From Peptococcaceae bacterium BRH_c23 (GTDB lineage: Bacteria > Bacillota_B > Desulfitobacteriia > Desulfitobacteriales > Desulfitobacteriaceae): a stretch of 6,480 nt of DNA. Below the pieces are notes generated by a model. It searched no databases. It saw only the letters and a list, made by a program, of their open reading frames with translations, and was not told the origin of the DNA. Where the stretch lies: assembly GCA_000961805.1 (NCBI GenBank), contig LADV01000146.1, positions 1-6,480 of the forward strand, given 5' to 3'. Numbering within the stretch: position 1 is the stretch's first letter; the number at the start of each line of letters is the position of its first letter. This document shows, piece after piece, positions 1-5,559 of this stretch. The translations under genes and the position numbers were made by a program.

Positions 1-109
1 AAGAAAGATAGCTGTGATAATTGATGTCTTTAACTTTACACCACGCTTTTGCAGTCATCCCGCTGGTCCTACATTCGGCCACCAGCGCCTTACGTTCTTG
101 TTTGTCCAT
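1..109 (-). CDS. tnpA: IS66 family accessory protein TnpA, N-terminal part (runs off window)
   Basis: This is the first 36 codons of a leftward gene starting with ATG at 109, preceded by a good GGAGG ribosome binding site (117-121 on the plus strand). The protein begins MDKQERKALVAECRTSGMTA and continues with an AKAWCK...INYHSYL stretch. That matches the N-terminal helix-turn-helix region of the small IS66 accessory protein TnpA, where a Trp/Phe-Cys and a Tyr-x-x-(Leu/Phe) pattern is typical. In IS66 elements this gene is followed by tnpB and the large DDE transposase tnpC, expected to the left of the window. The protein is thought to assist transposition by binding DNA. The visible part is intact, with no stop or frameshift. 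Confidence 0.8.
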   Translation of the reverse strand, partial: MDKQERKALVAECRTSGMTAKAWCKVKDINYHSYLS

Positions 110-195
110 TCGAATACCTCCATTCCTTTGTGTTATGGAGATAGTTTCTCATAGATAAAGCATGTTGACCATGCACCGGTTTATTAAGCGCTTAC
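1..195 (-). mobile_element. IS66-family insertion sequence, terminal segment (element continues left of window)
   Basis: The segment carries the beginning of an IS66-type accessory gene (tnpA) reading leftwards. Beyond it, on the minus strand, the DNA starts at position 195 with GTAAGCGCTTAATAAACCGG, which matches the GTAAGCG-type terminal inverted repeat known for IS66 elements. The element boundary is therefore placed at 195. IS66 elements usually make an 8-bp target duplication, which would be GGTGCTTT at 196-203; the other end is outside the window, so this cannot be confirmed. The boundary lies only 58 bp before the start codon of the M24 gene. Confidence 0.8.
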
Positions 196-253
196 GGTGC
201 TTTATACTTAAAGACTTAACTTAACTTAAAGCAAAGAAAGGATGGGATACTAG

Positions 254-1438
254 GTGCAAATCGGCAGGGAAGAGTATGTACAAAGAATGAAGAAGGTACA
301 AAAACTGATTGCAGATAATAGTTTAGATAGTTTTATTGTGTCTTCAAAAGAGAGCATATATTATCTGACAGGCGTAACATTCAAACCATTAGAGCGCCCC
401 TTTTTTATACTTCTCAGAAATACTGGACCCTCAGTTTTGCTTGTTCCAGCACTTGAAAGGGAACACATGACAGAGGCGCCTAACGTGGGTGAGGTTCATA
501 GCTACTGGGATTATCCTGCACCCAACGGTTCAGGGTGGTTCGAGAAACTGCAAGGTCTATTAAAGGGATTTAATAACGTAGGAGTTGAACCTACACTTAC
601 TCAAGAAATTGCTGCTAAGCTCTCGCCTTATAACGTAAAAGTCTTTCCATTTGTAGAAACAGTCAGGTTGATAAAATCTGAGTATGAAGTCAATATGCTT
701 AGGCAGTCGGCTTACTATGCTGATATAGCACTAGCATCCGTTATTAAGGCCGCCTATTTTGGAGTTTCTGAGTTAGAGCTGTTTTCTCAAGGTCGTAATG
801 TTCAAATGCAGATTATAAAGGACATAGAATATGACGTATTAAATACGAATATTCTGGCTGGAGCGTGGCCGGCACCTATGAGTGCCCAGCCCCATAGTGT
901 ACCGTCTGTGGATGATCGTTTGAAAGAAGGTCCGCATATAGCGTTAACTTTAATGAGGGTTAACGGATATTCTACGGAATGTGAAAGGACATTTTTCCTT
1001 GAAAAACCTACTAAACAGGTAATGGAAGCCTTTGAAGTTATGAACAAAGCAAGGGAATTGGCCTTTAGAATGGTAAGGCCTGGTATGAACTGCGGAGAAA
1101 TTGATGTGAGCGTTAAAGATTTTTTAACCAAAGAGGGATACGGTGAAAACCTTCTTCATAGAACAGGGCATGGCTTCGGTCTGAGTGCTCATGAAGGGCC
1201 ATGGATAGCCGAGGGTAGTATAAACACCCTTGAGAAGAATATGTTTATAAGCATTGAGCCTGGTATATACATAGAAGGAGTAGGTGGTATTCGCCATTCC
1301 GACACCGTATTAGTCACAGATAATGGGTATGAGCTACTAACAAAAAATCCAACCGACATGGAGAGTCTCATAATTAGGTCCCTAAAACCGTTGAAGAGGT
1401 TAAAGGGACGTGTAATGAGGAAGGTCATGGGCATTTAA
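254..1438 (+). CDS. M24-family (creatinase / aminopeptidase P-like) protein with degenerate metal site
   Basis: This 394-residue protein has the full two-domain layout of the creatinase/prolidase family: an N-terminal creatinase-like domain (about 8-135) and a C-terminal pita-bread domain (about 145-365). Conserved landmarks are PHSVPS (H214), GYSTECERT (238-246), TGHGFG (H306), HEGP (313-316), EPGIYI (E335) and GGIRHSD (344-350). True M24 metallopeptidases bind two metals through Asp, Asp, His, Glu, Glu. Here the first Asp is Leu231 or Thr232, the second is Glu242, and the last Glu is Ser349; only H306 and E335 remain. Metal-independent creatinase shows a comparable loss and also has Glu-Arg-Thr at the 244-246 position. 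A C-N hydrolase or lyase acting on a small amidino or amino compound is therefore as likely as a peptidase; this is inference. The start is GTG, chosen for the upstream AAAGGATGGG. The C-terminus (about 375-394) is Lys/Arg-rich. An IS66 end lies just upstream. Confidence 0.85.
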   Translation: MQIGREEYVQRMKKVQKLIADNSLDSFIVSSKESIYYLTGVTFKPLERPFFILLRNTGPSVLLVPALEREHMTEAPNVGEVHSYWDYPAPNGSGWFEKLQGLLKGFNNVGVEPTLTQEIAAKLSPYNVKVFPFVETVRLIKSEYEVNMLRQSAYYADIALASVIKAAYFGVSELELFSQGRNVQMQIIKDIEYDVLNTNILAGAWPAPMSAQPHSVPSVDDRLKEGPHIALTLMRVNGYSTECERTFFLEKPTKQVMEAFEVMNKARELAFRMVRPGMNCGEIDVSVKDFLTKEGYGENLLHRTGHGFGLSAHEGPWIAEGSINTLEKNMFISIEPGIYIEGVGGIRHSDTVLVTDNGYELLTKNPTDMESLIIRSLKPLKRLKGRVMRKVMGI

Positions 1439-1599
1439 TGAAAGTCTGCGGTACGCTCGTTCGAAATACATGGCATTTCCAACTCTAGCCAAGATGAAAG
1501 CGGTTAGGTAGATATCACGTCAAGGATTGAATCTATTGATGTTCGCAGAGTCATCGTCTCCACATAATTGTCATCGTTTTGCGTGGAAGGTCTTAGGTA

Positions 1600-1644
1600 A
1601 ACTGCCAAAATAAAAATATGACAATATTTAAGGTAAAGGCAGTT
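1600..1644. repeat. 7-bp inverted repeat upstream of the Rid gene
   Basis: AACTGCC (1600-1606) and GGCAGTT (1638-1644) are perfect inverted copies separated by 31 A/T-rich bases, ending 32 bp before the TTG start. There is no T-tract, so it does not look like a terminator. It could be a regulator site or chance. No convincing -35/-10 pair was found in this gap. Confidence 0.25.
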
Positions 1645-1676
1645 GCTTTAATAAATCAAGAAAAGGGTGAATTAAA

Positions 1677-2075
1677 TTGACCAATAAACGTTCCATTAAT
1701 CCCGCAAGTAGTCATGTTACGAGAGGCTATTCCCAAGCTATTCAGGTGGGCAACACGGTCTATATTTCCGGTCAGGTAGGTCTGGATCGTGACGGAAAAC
1801 TTGTCGGCAAGGATGACCCTATTGCCCAGGCAAGGCAGGCCGTCGAGAACATTAAGGCCATTCTGGATGAAATAGGGGCAGGTGCCCAGAATATTGTGAA
1901 AATGAGAACGTACGTTACCGACAGGGAAAACTGGGGAGCAATTCTCAAGGAGATTGGTCGTCTCACCGCCAAACATTCTCCCGCTTATACGACGGTGCTG
2001 GTAGCTGGATTGCTCTTGCCGGGCACATTAGTAGAGATTGAAGCCATAGTAGTTTTAGAAAAAACAGAAGCATAA
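1677..2075 (+). CDS. RidA/YjgF/UK114 superfamily protein (non-archetypal Rid, no catalytic Arg)
   Basis: The protein has 132 residues, the usual length for this cytosolic trimeric family. Recognisable segments are VGNTVYISGQVG (24-35), the helix QARQAVENIKAIL (51-63), VKMRTYVTD (74-82) and the C-terminal SPAYTTVLVAGLLLPGTLVE followed by IEAIVV. RidA proper deaminates reactive enamine/imine intermediates, using an Arg in the PAR motif of this last segment. Here the motif reads PAY, with Tyr104 at the Arg position, while Glu120 is kept. This places it with the Rid subgroups that lack the Arg, whose functions are mostly unknown, so imine deaminase activity should not be assumed. The TTG start is supported by AAAAGGG at 1661-1667. 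It lies 238 bp after the M24 gene on the same strand. Rid-like proteins often sit near amino-compound catabolic genes, so a shared pathway is possible but unproven. Confidence 0.9.
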   Translation: MTNKRSINPASSHVTRGYSQAIQVGNTVYISGQVGLDRDGKLVGKDDPIAQARQAVENIKAILDEIGAGAQNIVKMRTYVTDRENWGAILKEIGRLTAKHSPAYTTVLVAGLLLPGTLVEIEAIVVLEKTEA

Positions 2076-2145
2076 AGTTTGCTAAGTTTCTGTAATCATA
2101 TTTCACCCCGTTCCCATTAACAGCGACACGGAAAGTCCTGCGCAA

Positions 2146-2349
2146 TTAATTAAACGGTCGCACAAAACCACATCCTGCGGCGGCATACGTTTGCTCGGAA
2201 TCTGCTAAAAACTGGGGAATAGCTACACATGGCTCTTTAACAACTCCAGCGGAAGTGTGCTCATCGTTACTATCTTCCATGCTGTCAAATACGGTCGGCC
2301 CCAACGCTGGGGTTAAGCAAAGGTCGGTGGTTCTCATTCTTACAGCCAT
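2146..2349 (-). CDS. Doubtful small reading frame, 67 aa, unknown
   Basis: This is the only sizeable reading frame in the 323-bp gap between the Rid gene and the first permease gene (2076-2398). It would encode a 67-residue product starting MAVRMRTTDLCLTPALG and ending GCGFVRPFN. The composition is protein-like (Gly, Pro, acidic residues, mixed codons), with no membrane segment and no motif I recognise. No good ribosome binding site precedes the ATG; the bases before it are A/T-only. It could be a decayed remnant of a longer gene or a chance frame. Its 5' end also overlaps the possible promoter for the permease pair. The rest of the gap shows nothing else I can support. Confidence 0.25.
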   Translation of the reverse strand: MAVRMRTTDLCLTPALGPTVFDSMEDSNDEHTSAGVVKEPCVAIPQFLADSEQTYAAAGCGFVRPFN

Positions 2350-2368
2350 ATTGTGATTGCATTATATT
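2339..2368 (+). promoter_or_regulatory. Possible sigma-A promoter for the half-size permease pair
   Basis: CTTACA (2339-2344, 4 of 6 matches to TTGACA) is followed after 18 bp by TATATT (2363-2368, 5 of 6 matches to TATAAT), 30 bp before the permease start codon. The -10 is good and the -35 weak; no operator-like inverted repeat is evident here, unlike the two arsR promoters. Confidence 0.3.
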
Positions 2369-2398
2369 ATTATTCAAATTGAAAAAGGGGTGCTGGAA

Positions 2399-2878
2399 AT
2401 GTTTACTGTTCTAATGTACGTTGTGGCTTTCGGCCTTCTTATCCTTTCCTATATAAAGGATAAGAAAAAGACGTTCATGGCCGTGAAGAAGTCGTGGAAG
2501 TCTTTTGAAAATATTCTTCCGCAATTCTTGTCAATCTTAGTGATTATAGGTATTATGCTGGCAGTTTTGAGCCCTGAAGTGATCTCTGGATTAATCGGAG
2601 AAAAATCTGGGTGGTGGGGAATGCTTATGGCCTCTATTGTCGGTTCAGTTACCTTAATACCCGGATTTGTGGCCTTTCCTTTAGCTTCGGCCTTGTTGAA
2701 CAACGGTGCGGGGTTTATGCAAATCGCCGTATTTATCTCAACGTTAATGATGGTTGGAATCGTGACAATCCCTCTGGAGATAAAGTATTTTGGCAGAAAG
2801 GCCACAATACTCAGGAATAGCTTAGCCTTCGTATTTTCGTTTATCGTCGCAATTGCAATCGGGGTGGTGTTGGGATGA
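2399..2878 (+). CDS. Half-size permease, PF03773/DUF318-like (first of a split pair)
   Basis: This 159-residue integral membrane protein has about five hydrophobic segments: roughly 2-18, 42-58, 73-95, 104-125 and 140-158. The core LIGEKSGWWG (65-74), a Gly-Ser pair (82-83), then AFPLASALL (92-100), matches one repeat of the ArsP/YraQ-type permeases, which are normally about 330 residues with two such repeats. The Cys-x-Cys motif of the full-length relative at 3527-4531 is absent, with VTLIPGF in its place. The ATG at 2399 is preferred over the in-frame TTG at 2357 because AAAAAGGGG (2383-2391) precedes it and the hydrophobic N-terminus starts there. The stop overlaps the next gene's start by ATGA, so the two are co-translated. 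The substrate is unknown; metalloid or metal export is inferred from neighbours only. Confidence 0.75.
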   Translation: MFTVLMYVVAFGLLILSYIKDKKKTFMAVKKSWKSFENILPQFLSILVIIGIMLAVLSPEVISGLIGEKSGWWGMLMASIVGSVTLIPGFVAFPLASALLNNGAGFMQIAVFISTLMMVGIVTIPLEIKYFGRKATILRNSLAFVFSFIVAIAIGVVLG

Positions 2879-3408
2879 AAACGTTACTTAAACGATACAA
2901 GTATTTCTTGGGATTGATCATCCTTAATATCATCGTCTATGCTTTGTATCCATCAACGGGTCAAACGTCAATTGACATCACATGGAGTAATGCTATAGAG
3001 ATGCTTTCGATTCTTCCACCCATATTTATTCTATTGGGGCTTTTGGATGTATGGGTAAAACGAGAAACAATGATCAAATTGATGGGCGAGAAATCAGGAA
3101 TCCTTGGGGTTCTAATCGCATTTTTCTTAGGTTCGGCTGCAGCTGGGCCGTTATATGCAGCGTTTCCTATAGCGGGAGTTCTCCTTCAGAAGGAGAGCAA
3201 GCTTTCTAATGTCTTAATCTTTCTCGGTGCCTGGTCAACGACTAAAATACCGATGCTTTTATTTGAGGCTTCTGCGATGGGGTGGAAGTTCATGATGACG
3301 CGGTTTGTGATAAATATTCCTGTAATTATTCTAATTGCGTATATCACCGGAAAGCTATTAAATGAAAGAGAGAAGAAGTATATATATAATAGTGCTGGTA
3401 GTATTTAA
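2875..3408 (+). CDS. Half-size permease, PF03773/DUF318-like (second of a split pair)
   Basis: This 177-residue membrane protein is a distant paralogue of the one just upstream: both share the GEKSG core (71-75 here), a Gly-Ser pair (86-87) and an AFPIAGVLL segment (96-104). Hydrophobic segments lie at about 10-25, 43-60, 77-104, 111-130 and 145-160, followed by a charged cytoplasmic-type tail (NEREKK). It lacks the Cys motif and has SAAAGPLYAAFP at that place. The start codon overlaps the previous stop (ATGA), and the partner's last bases (GGGGTGGTG) can serve as its ribosome binding site. Together the two proteins (336 residues) equal one full-length permease, suggesting that they assemble as a heterodimer. 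This is inference. No clear terminator is seen before the converging operon. Confidence 0.75.
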   Translation: MKTLLKRYKYFLGLIILNIIVYALYPSTGQTSIDITWSNAIEMLSILPPIFILLGLLDVWVKRETMIKLMGEKSGILGVLIAFFLGSAAAGPLYAAFPIAGVLLQKESKLSNVLIFLGAWSTTKIPMLLFEASAMGWKFMMTRFVINIPVIILIAYITGKLLNEREKKYIYNSAGSI

Positions 3409-3526
3409 TAATGAAACTAAATTACAGGGCTTTTTATACTTTAGCGTCTTGATAGATTACAAGGTAGTGCAACCCTCCCATTTTTTCATTGTTTTAATGT
3501 ATATTTGTTAAAATAAATTCAATCGA

Positions 3527-4531
3527 TTATAAGAGTAAATAGCCCAAGGCATTAAAGGTATATCCAATAATAAGGATTCCCACGGTAACGATTCCAGCAA
3601 ATATGACAAGGAGCTTTGTTTTCACCACCTTATTAAGCATAATCATGGACGGAAGTGATAGTGCGGTTACCGCCATCATCAAGGATAGAGCAGTTCCTAT
3701 GCCAACACCTTTTAAGACTAAGGCTTCTGCGATGGGTAAAGTTCCGAAAATATCAGCATACATCGGTATGCCAACCATGGTTGCAACTAGGACAGAGTAC
3801 CATTTGTCCTGCCCAAGTACCGTAGAAATTATGGATTCTGGGATCCAGTTATGAATGGCTGCGCCGATACCGACACCGATCAGGATATACAGCCATACTT
3901 TTTTGATGATATCAAGAACTTGATCTTTTGAGATTTCAAGTCTGTCCTTGACAGTCAGTTCTTCCTGTTCTAACTCCATCATCTTATTGCTGTAAACAAA
4001 AGGCTCCACATAGTTTTCAAGCTTTAATATACTGATGATTGTTCCACCAATGACAGCGAGAATAAGACCTACCACGACATAGGCAATGGCGATTTTCCAA
4101 TTAAAGATACTGGCAAGTAATATGACGGATGCCAGATCAACCAGAGGGGATGAAATGAGGAACGAAAACGTAACGCCCAGCGGTAGCCCGGCACTTGTAA
4201 AGCCTATGAATAATGGAATTGAAGAGCAGGAACAAAACGGCGTAACGGTTCCAAGTAAAGCTCCTAATATATTTGCAGTAATGCCCTTAAAGTTGCCGAG
4301 TATTTTGCGGGTTCTTTCCGGTGGGAAAAAGCTTTGGATATAGGAGATGATAAAGATCAGGACGGATAACAAGATAAATATCTTAATAACATCGTAGATA
4401 AAAAAATGAAGACTTCCACCCAGGCGATCAGATACATTCAGTCCGAATACATTTTCTACTAATAGTTTAACTAAGTTGGAAATCCAATCCATTCTTAGAA
4501 CTTGGTTATTCAACCATTCAAAGATAAACAT
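3527..4531 (-). CDS. Full-length ArsP/YraQ-type permease (PF03773) with Cys-Ser-Cys motif
   Basis: This 334-residue polytopic protein has two internal repeats. Repeat 1 carries TPFCSCSSIP (97-106), the signature of this permease family, followed by GLPLGVTFSFLISSPLVDLA (115-134). Repeat 2 has GIPMYADIFGTLPIAEAL (254-271) in the equivalent place. Between them lies a charged cytoplasmic loop (about 173-208). The family includes ArsP, which exports trivalent organoarsenicals, and members annotated as Cu/Zn exporters; C100 and C102 are the likely thiophilic ligands. The start ATG has AGGAGC upstream, and the gene follows arsR by only 25 bp, so the two form one operon. As(III)/organoarsenic or another soft metal is therefore the likely substrate, but the sequence does not settle which. 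It converges on the half-size permeases with a 118-bp gap lacking a recognisable terminator. Confidence 0.85.
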   Translation of the reverse strand: MFIFEWLNNQVLRMDWISNLVKLLVENVFGLNVSDRLGGSLHFFIYDVIKIFILLSVLIFIISYIQSFFPPERTRKILGNFKGITANILGALLGTVTPFCSCSSIPLFIGFTSAGLPLGVTFSFLISSPLVDLASVILLASIFNWKIAIAYVVVGLILAVIGGTIISILKLENYVEPFVYSNKMMELEQEELTVKDRLEISKDQVLDIIKKVWLYILIGVGIGAAIHNWIPESIISTVLGQDKWYSVLVATMVGIPMYADIFGTLPIAEALVLKGVGIGTALSLMMAVTALSLPSMIMLNKVVKTKLLVIFAGIVTVGILIIGYTFNALGYLLL

Positions 4532-4541
4532 TAGATCAGCT

Positions 4542-4553
4542 CCTAAATTTAGG
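4542..4553. repeat. Perfect palindrome over the permease ribosome binding site
   Basis: CCTAAATTTAGG is a perfect 12-bp palindrome in the 25-bp gap between arsR and the permease gene. Read on the minus strand, its last bases are part of the AGGAGC ribosome binding site, so pairing or protein binding could affect permease translation. With no loop it would not make a stable hairpin in RNA. Confidence 0.3.
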
Positions 4554-4556
4554 TTA

Positions 4557-4907
4557 TTAATCGCAGTTCACACAACATTGATTCAAATACTTTTCTTTAT
4601 CAGCAAGTCTGCCCTGATCGATGACAAGCTGAGGGTACGACTCAAGCTCTTCTAAAATGTATTTCAAGGTATTAAGTAAGACAGCATTTTCAGTTTTTAA
4701 AGAATAGAAGACAAATTTTTCTTTTCGTTCATCAAGGACTAAATTCATATCCCTTAATTTAGATAGATTCTTAGATATCTTAGGCTGTGGAACCTCTAAG
4801 ATACCACCAAGTTCACAAACGCAAAGATCTTGCTGATAGAGAAGTACGATGATCCGTAGTCTGGTTTCATCGGATAAAAGTTTATAGATATTCGTCAATT
4901 GATTCAT
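4557..4907 (-). CDS. arsR: ArsR-family metalloregulatory repressor (first copy)
   Basis: This 116-residue winged-helix repressor has the sequence order LLSDETRLRIIVLLYQ (10-25), DLCVCEL (27-33), the recognition helix region VPQPKISKNLSKLRD (39-53) and the wing region LDERKEKFVFYSL (58-70). C29 and C31 form the CVC site that binds As(III)/Sb(III) in classical ArsR; ligand binding releases the repressor from DNA. The C-terminus ends QCCVNCD, adding C111, C112 and C115, which is more than the basic design and may add a ligand or bind a second metal. I start at the ATG at 4907 because AAGGAG lies 6-7 bp upstream; a reading frame extends 17 codons further upstream but would run through the operator. 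It is co-transcribed with the downstream permease and probably represses its own operon. Confidence 0.9.
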   Translation of the reverse strand: MNQLTNIYKLLSDETRLRIIVLLYQQDLCVCELGGILEVPQPKISKNLSKLRDMNLVLDERKEKFVFYSLKTENAVLLNTLKYILEELESYPQLVIDQGRLADKEKYLNQCCVNCD

Positions 4908-4956
4908 TTTACGCTCCTTAAAATTAATATTAGCAACTTGTATTATTAACCTATGC

Positions 4957-4972
4957 ACATATGGGTATATGT
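4957..4972. promoter_or_regulatory. Probable ArsR operator, inverted repeat
   Basis: ACATAT-GGGT-ATATGT is a perfect 6-bp inverted repeat with a 4-bp spacer. It lies directly downstream of the -10 box and over the predicted transcription start of the arsR-permease operon, where a dimeric ArsR would block RNA polymerase. Assignment to this ArsR is inference from position. Confidence 0.55.
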
Positions 4973-4974
4973 AT

Positions 4975-5004
4975 ATAGTATTCCTTTCTAAGTTTGTTTG
5001 TCAA
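4975..5004 (-). promoter_or_regulatory. Sigma-A promoter of the arsR-permease operon
   Basis: On the minus strand TTGACA (4999-5004), a perfect -35, is followed after 18 bp by TACTAT (4975-4980), 4 of 6 matches to the -10 consensus. Transcription would start near 4968, about 60 bp before the arsR start codon, inside the inverted repeat at 4957-4972. Confidence 0.65.
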
Positions 5005-5101
5005 GAAGTTAATGTTTTCAAACGCGATATAACATGGTTGATCCATGAGGAGAATGCTACAGAAAACATTGGAGATAAACGTACGGCTACTCTCAAACTT
5101 G

Positions 5102-5136
5102 CCTCCTGTGCTAGATGGTTTTCTTATCGCAGGAGG
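5102..5136 (+). other. Inverted repeat that can fold over an AGGAGG sequence
   Basis: CCTCCTGTG (5102-5110) pairs with CGCAGGAGG (5128-5136) through nine pairs including one G-U, with a 17-base loop. The right arm contains a perfect AGGAGG. A 10-codon reading frame (MKKFKEAGKI, 5150-5182) begins 13 bp after it and ends just before the ribosome binding site of the small CxxC gene. This could be a leader-type control element, but no promoter is identified to show that the region is transcribed this way. The rest of 4981-5196 holds nothing else I can name. Confidence 0.25.
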
Positions 5137-5196
5137 ATCTTTAATATAAATGAAGAAATTTAAAGAAGCTGGGAAAATTTGAAAGGAAGTGGATGC

Positions 5197-5433
5197 ATGA
5201 AAACATGTCAGAGCTGCGGCTTGGGTATTGAAGACAACAACGACCTCGTAAGCTGTTTTAAGTATAAAACTTTGAACAACTCACAAGAGGATAAAGCCAA
5301 CTGCCTATATTACATAGAAAGAATTATAGAGGATGACGAAAGCTTGCCTCCCCTACAACACCTTCTTTTAGTAGAGCAAGAATTAGGGAAGCGAAAAATG
5401 AAGATTAGTATTAATGATGGACTTCGGGTTTAG
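5197..5433 (+). CDS. Small CxxC-containing protein, 78 aa, unknown function
   Basis: This small soluble protein begins MKTCQSCGLG, a CxxC pair (C4, C7) of the zinc-ribbon or metal-binding kind. Two more cysteines follow at C20 and C36, so four could form one metal site, although the spacing does not match a family I know. The middle is acidic (RIIEDDESL, 42-50), the second half is a predicted helix (LQHLLLVEQELGKRKM), and there is no membrane segment or signal peptide. The ATG at 5197 is chosen over an in-frame TTG at 5179 because AAAGGAAG (5182-5189) lies just upstream of it. It sits between two arsR operons, divergent from the first and in the same direction as the second, but 126 bp before it with a separate promoter in between. 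A role in metal handling is suggested only by location and cysteines. Confidence 0.65.
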   Translation: MKTCQSCGLGIEDNNDLVSCFKYKTLNNSQEDKANCLYYIERIIEDDESLPPLQHLLLVEQELGKRKMKISINDGLRV

Positions 5434-5480
5434 TTAGTTTCTATGTACGTCTTTAGGTCAAATCATTCTTCTGTCTCTAC

Positions 5481-5509
5481 TTGCAAAAAGCCACTACATA
5501 TAATAATAT
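5481..5509 (+). promoter_or_regulatory. Probable sigma-A promoter of the arsR-acr3 operon
   Basis: TTGCAA (5481-5486) is followed after 17 bp by TAATAT (5504-5509); each has at least 4 of 6 consensus matches. A perfect TATAAT at 5499-5504 is also present but lacks a correctly spaced -35. Transcription would start around 5515-5517, about 45 bp before the arsR start. Confidence 0.5.
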
Positions 5510-5513
5510 AAAC

Positions 5514-5533
5514 ATATAAGCAATCAATTATAT
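5514..5533. promoter_or_regulatory. Probable ArsR operator of the arsR-acr3 operon
   Basis: ATATAA-(8 bp)-TTATAT is a perfect inverted repeat just downstream of the -10 box, the same placement as at the other arsR promoter. A direct repeat ACATATAA (5496-5503 and 5512-5519, 16 bp apart) overlaps it. The region is very A/T-rich, so some of this symmetry may be chance. Confidence 0.4.
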
Positions 5534-5559
5534 AAAAACAAATATAAGGGGGTAAGCAC

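Noticed and set aside
165..208. TTGACC (165-170) as the -35 of an outward IS promoter
   Set aside because: The only good -10 (TATACT, 203-208) is 32 bp away, too far for a sigma-A promoter.
802..1131. Long minus-strand reading frame opposite the M24 gene
   Set aside because: It is antisense to a clearly conserved protein, with no ribosome binding site or family resemblance.
1439..1676. Remnant gene between the M24 and Rid genes
   Set aside because: All frames are broken within short distances and no protein pattern was recognised.
2289..2305. CCCCA-ACGC-TGGGG stem as a terminator for the Rid gene
   Set aside because: The stem is only 5 bp, lies more than 200 bp after the stop and has no T-tract on either strand.
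2449..2805. Minus-strand reading frame opposite the first half-size permease
   Set aside because: It is a mirror of a hydrophobic coding region and has no independent support.
3409..3526. Bidirectional terminator between the converging permease genes
   Set aside because: The gap has T-rich stretches (for example near 3480) but I found no stem of useful length next to them.
4969..5163. 64-residue plus-strand reading frame between the first arsR and the CxxC gene
   Set aside because: It starts inside the arsR operator/promoter, has no ribosome binding site and no recognisable protein pattern.
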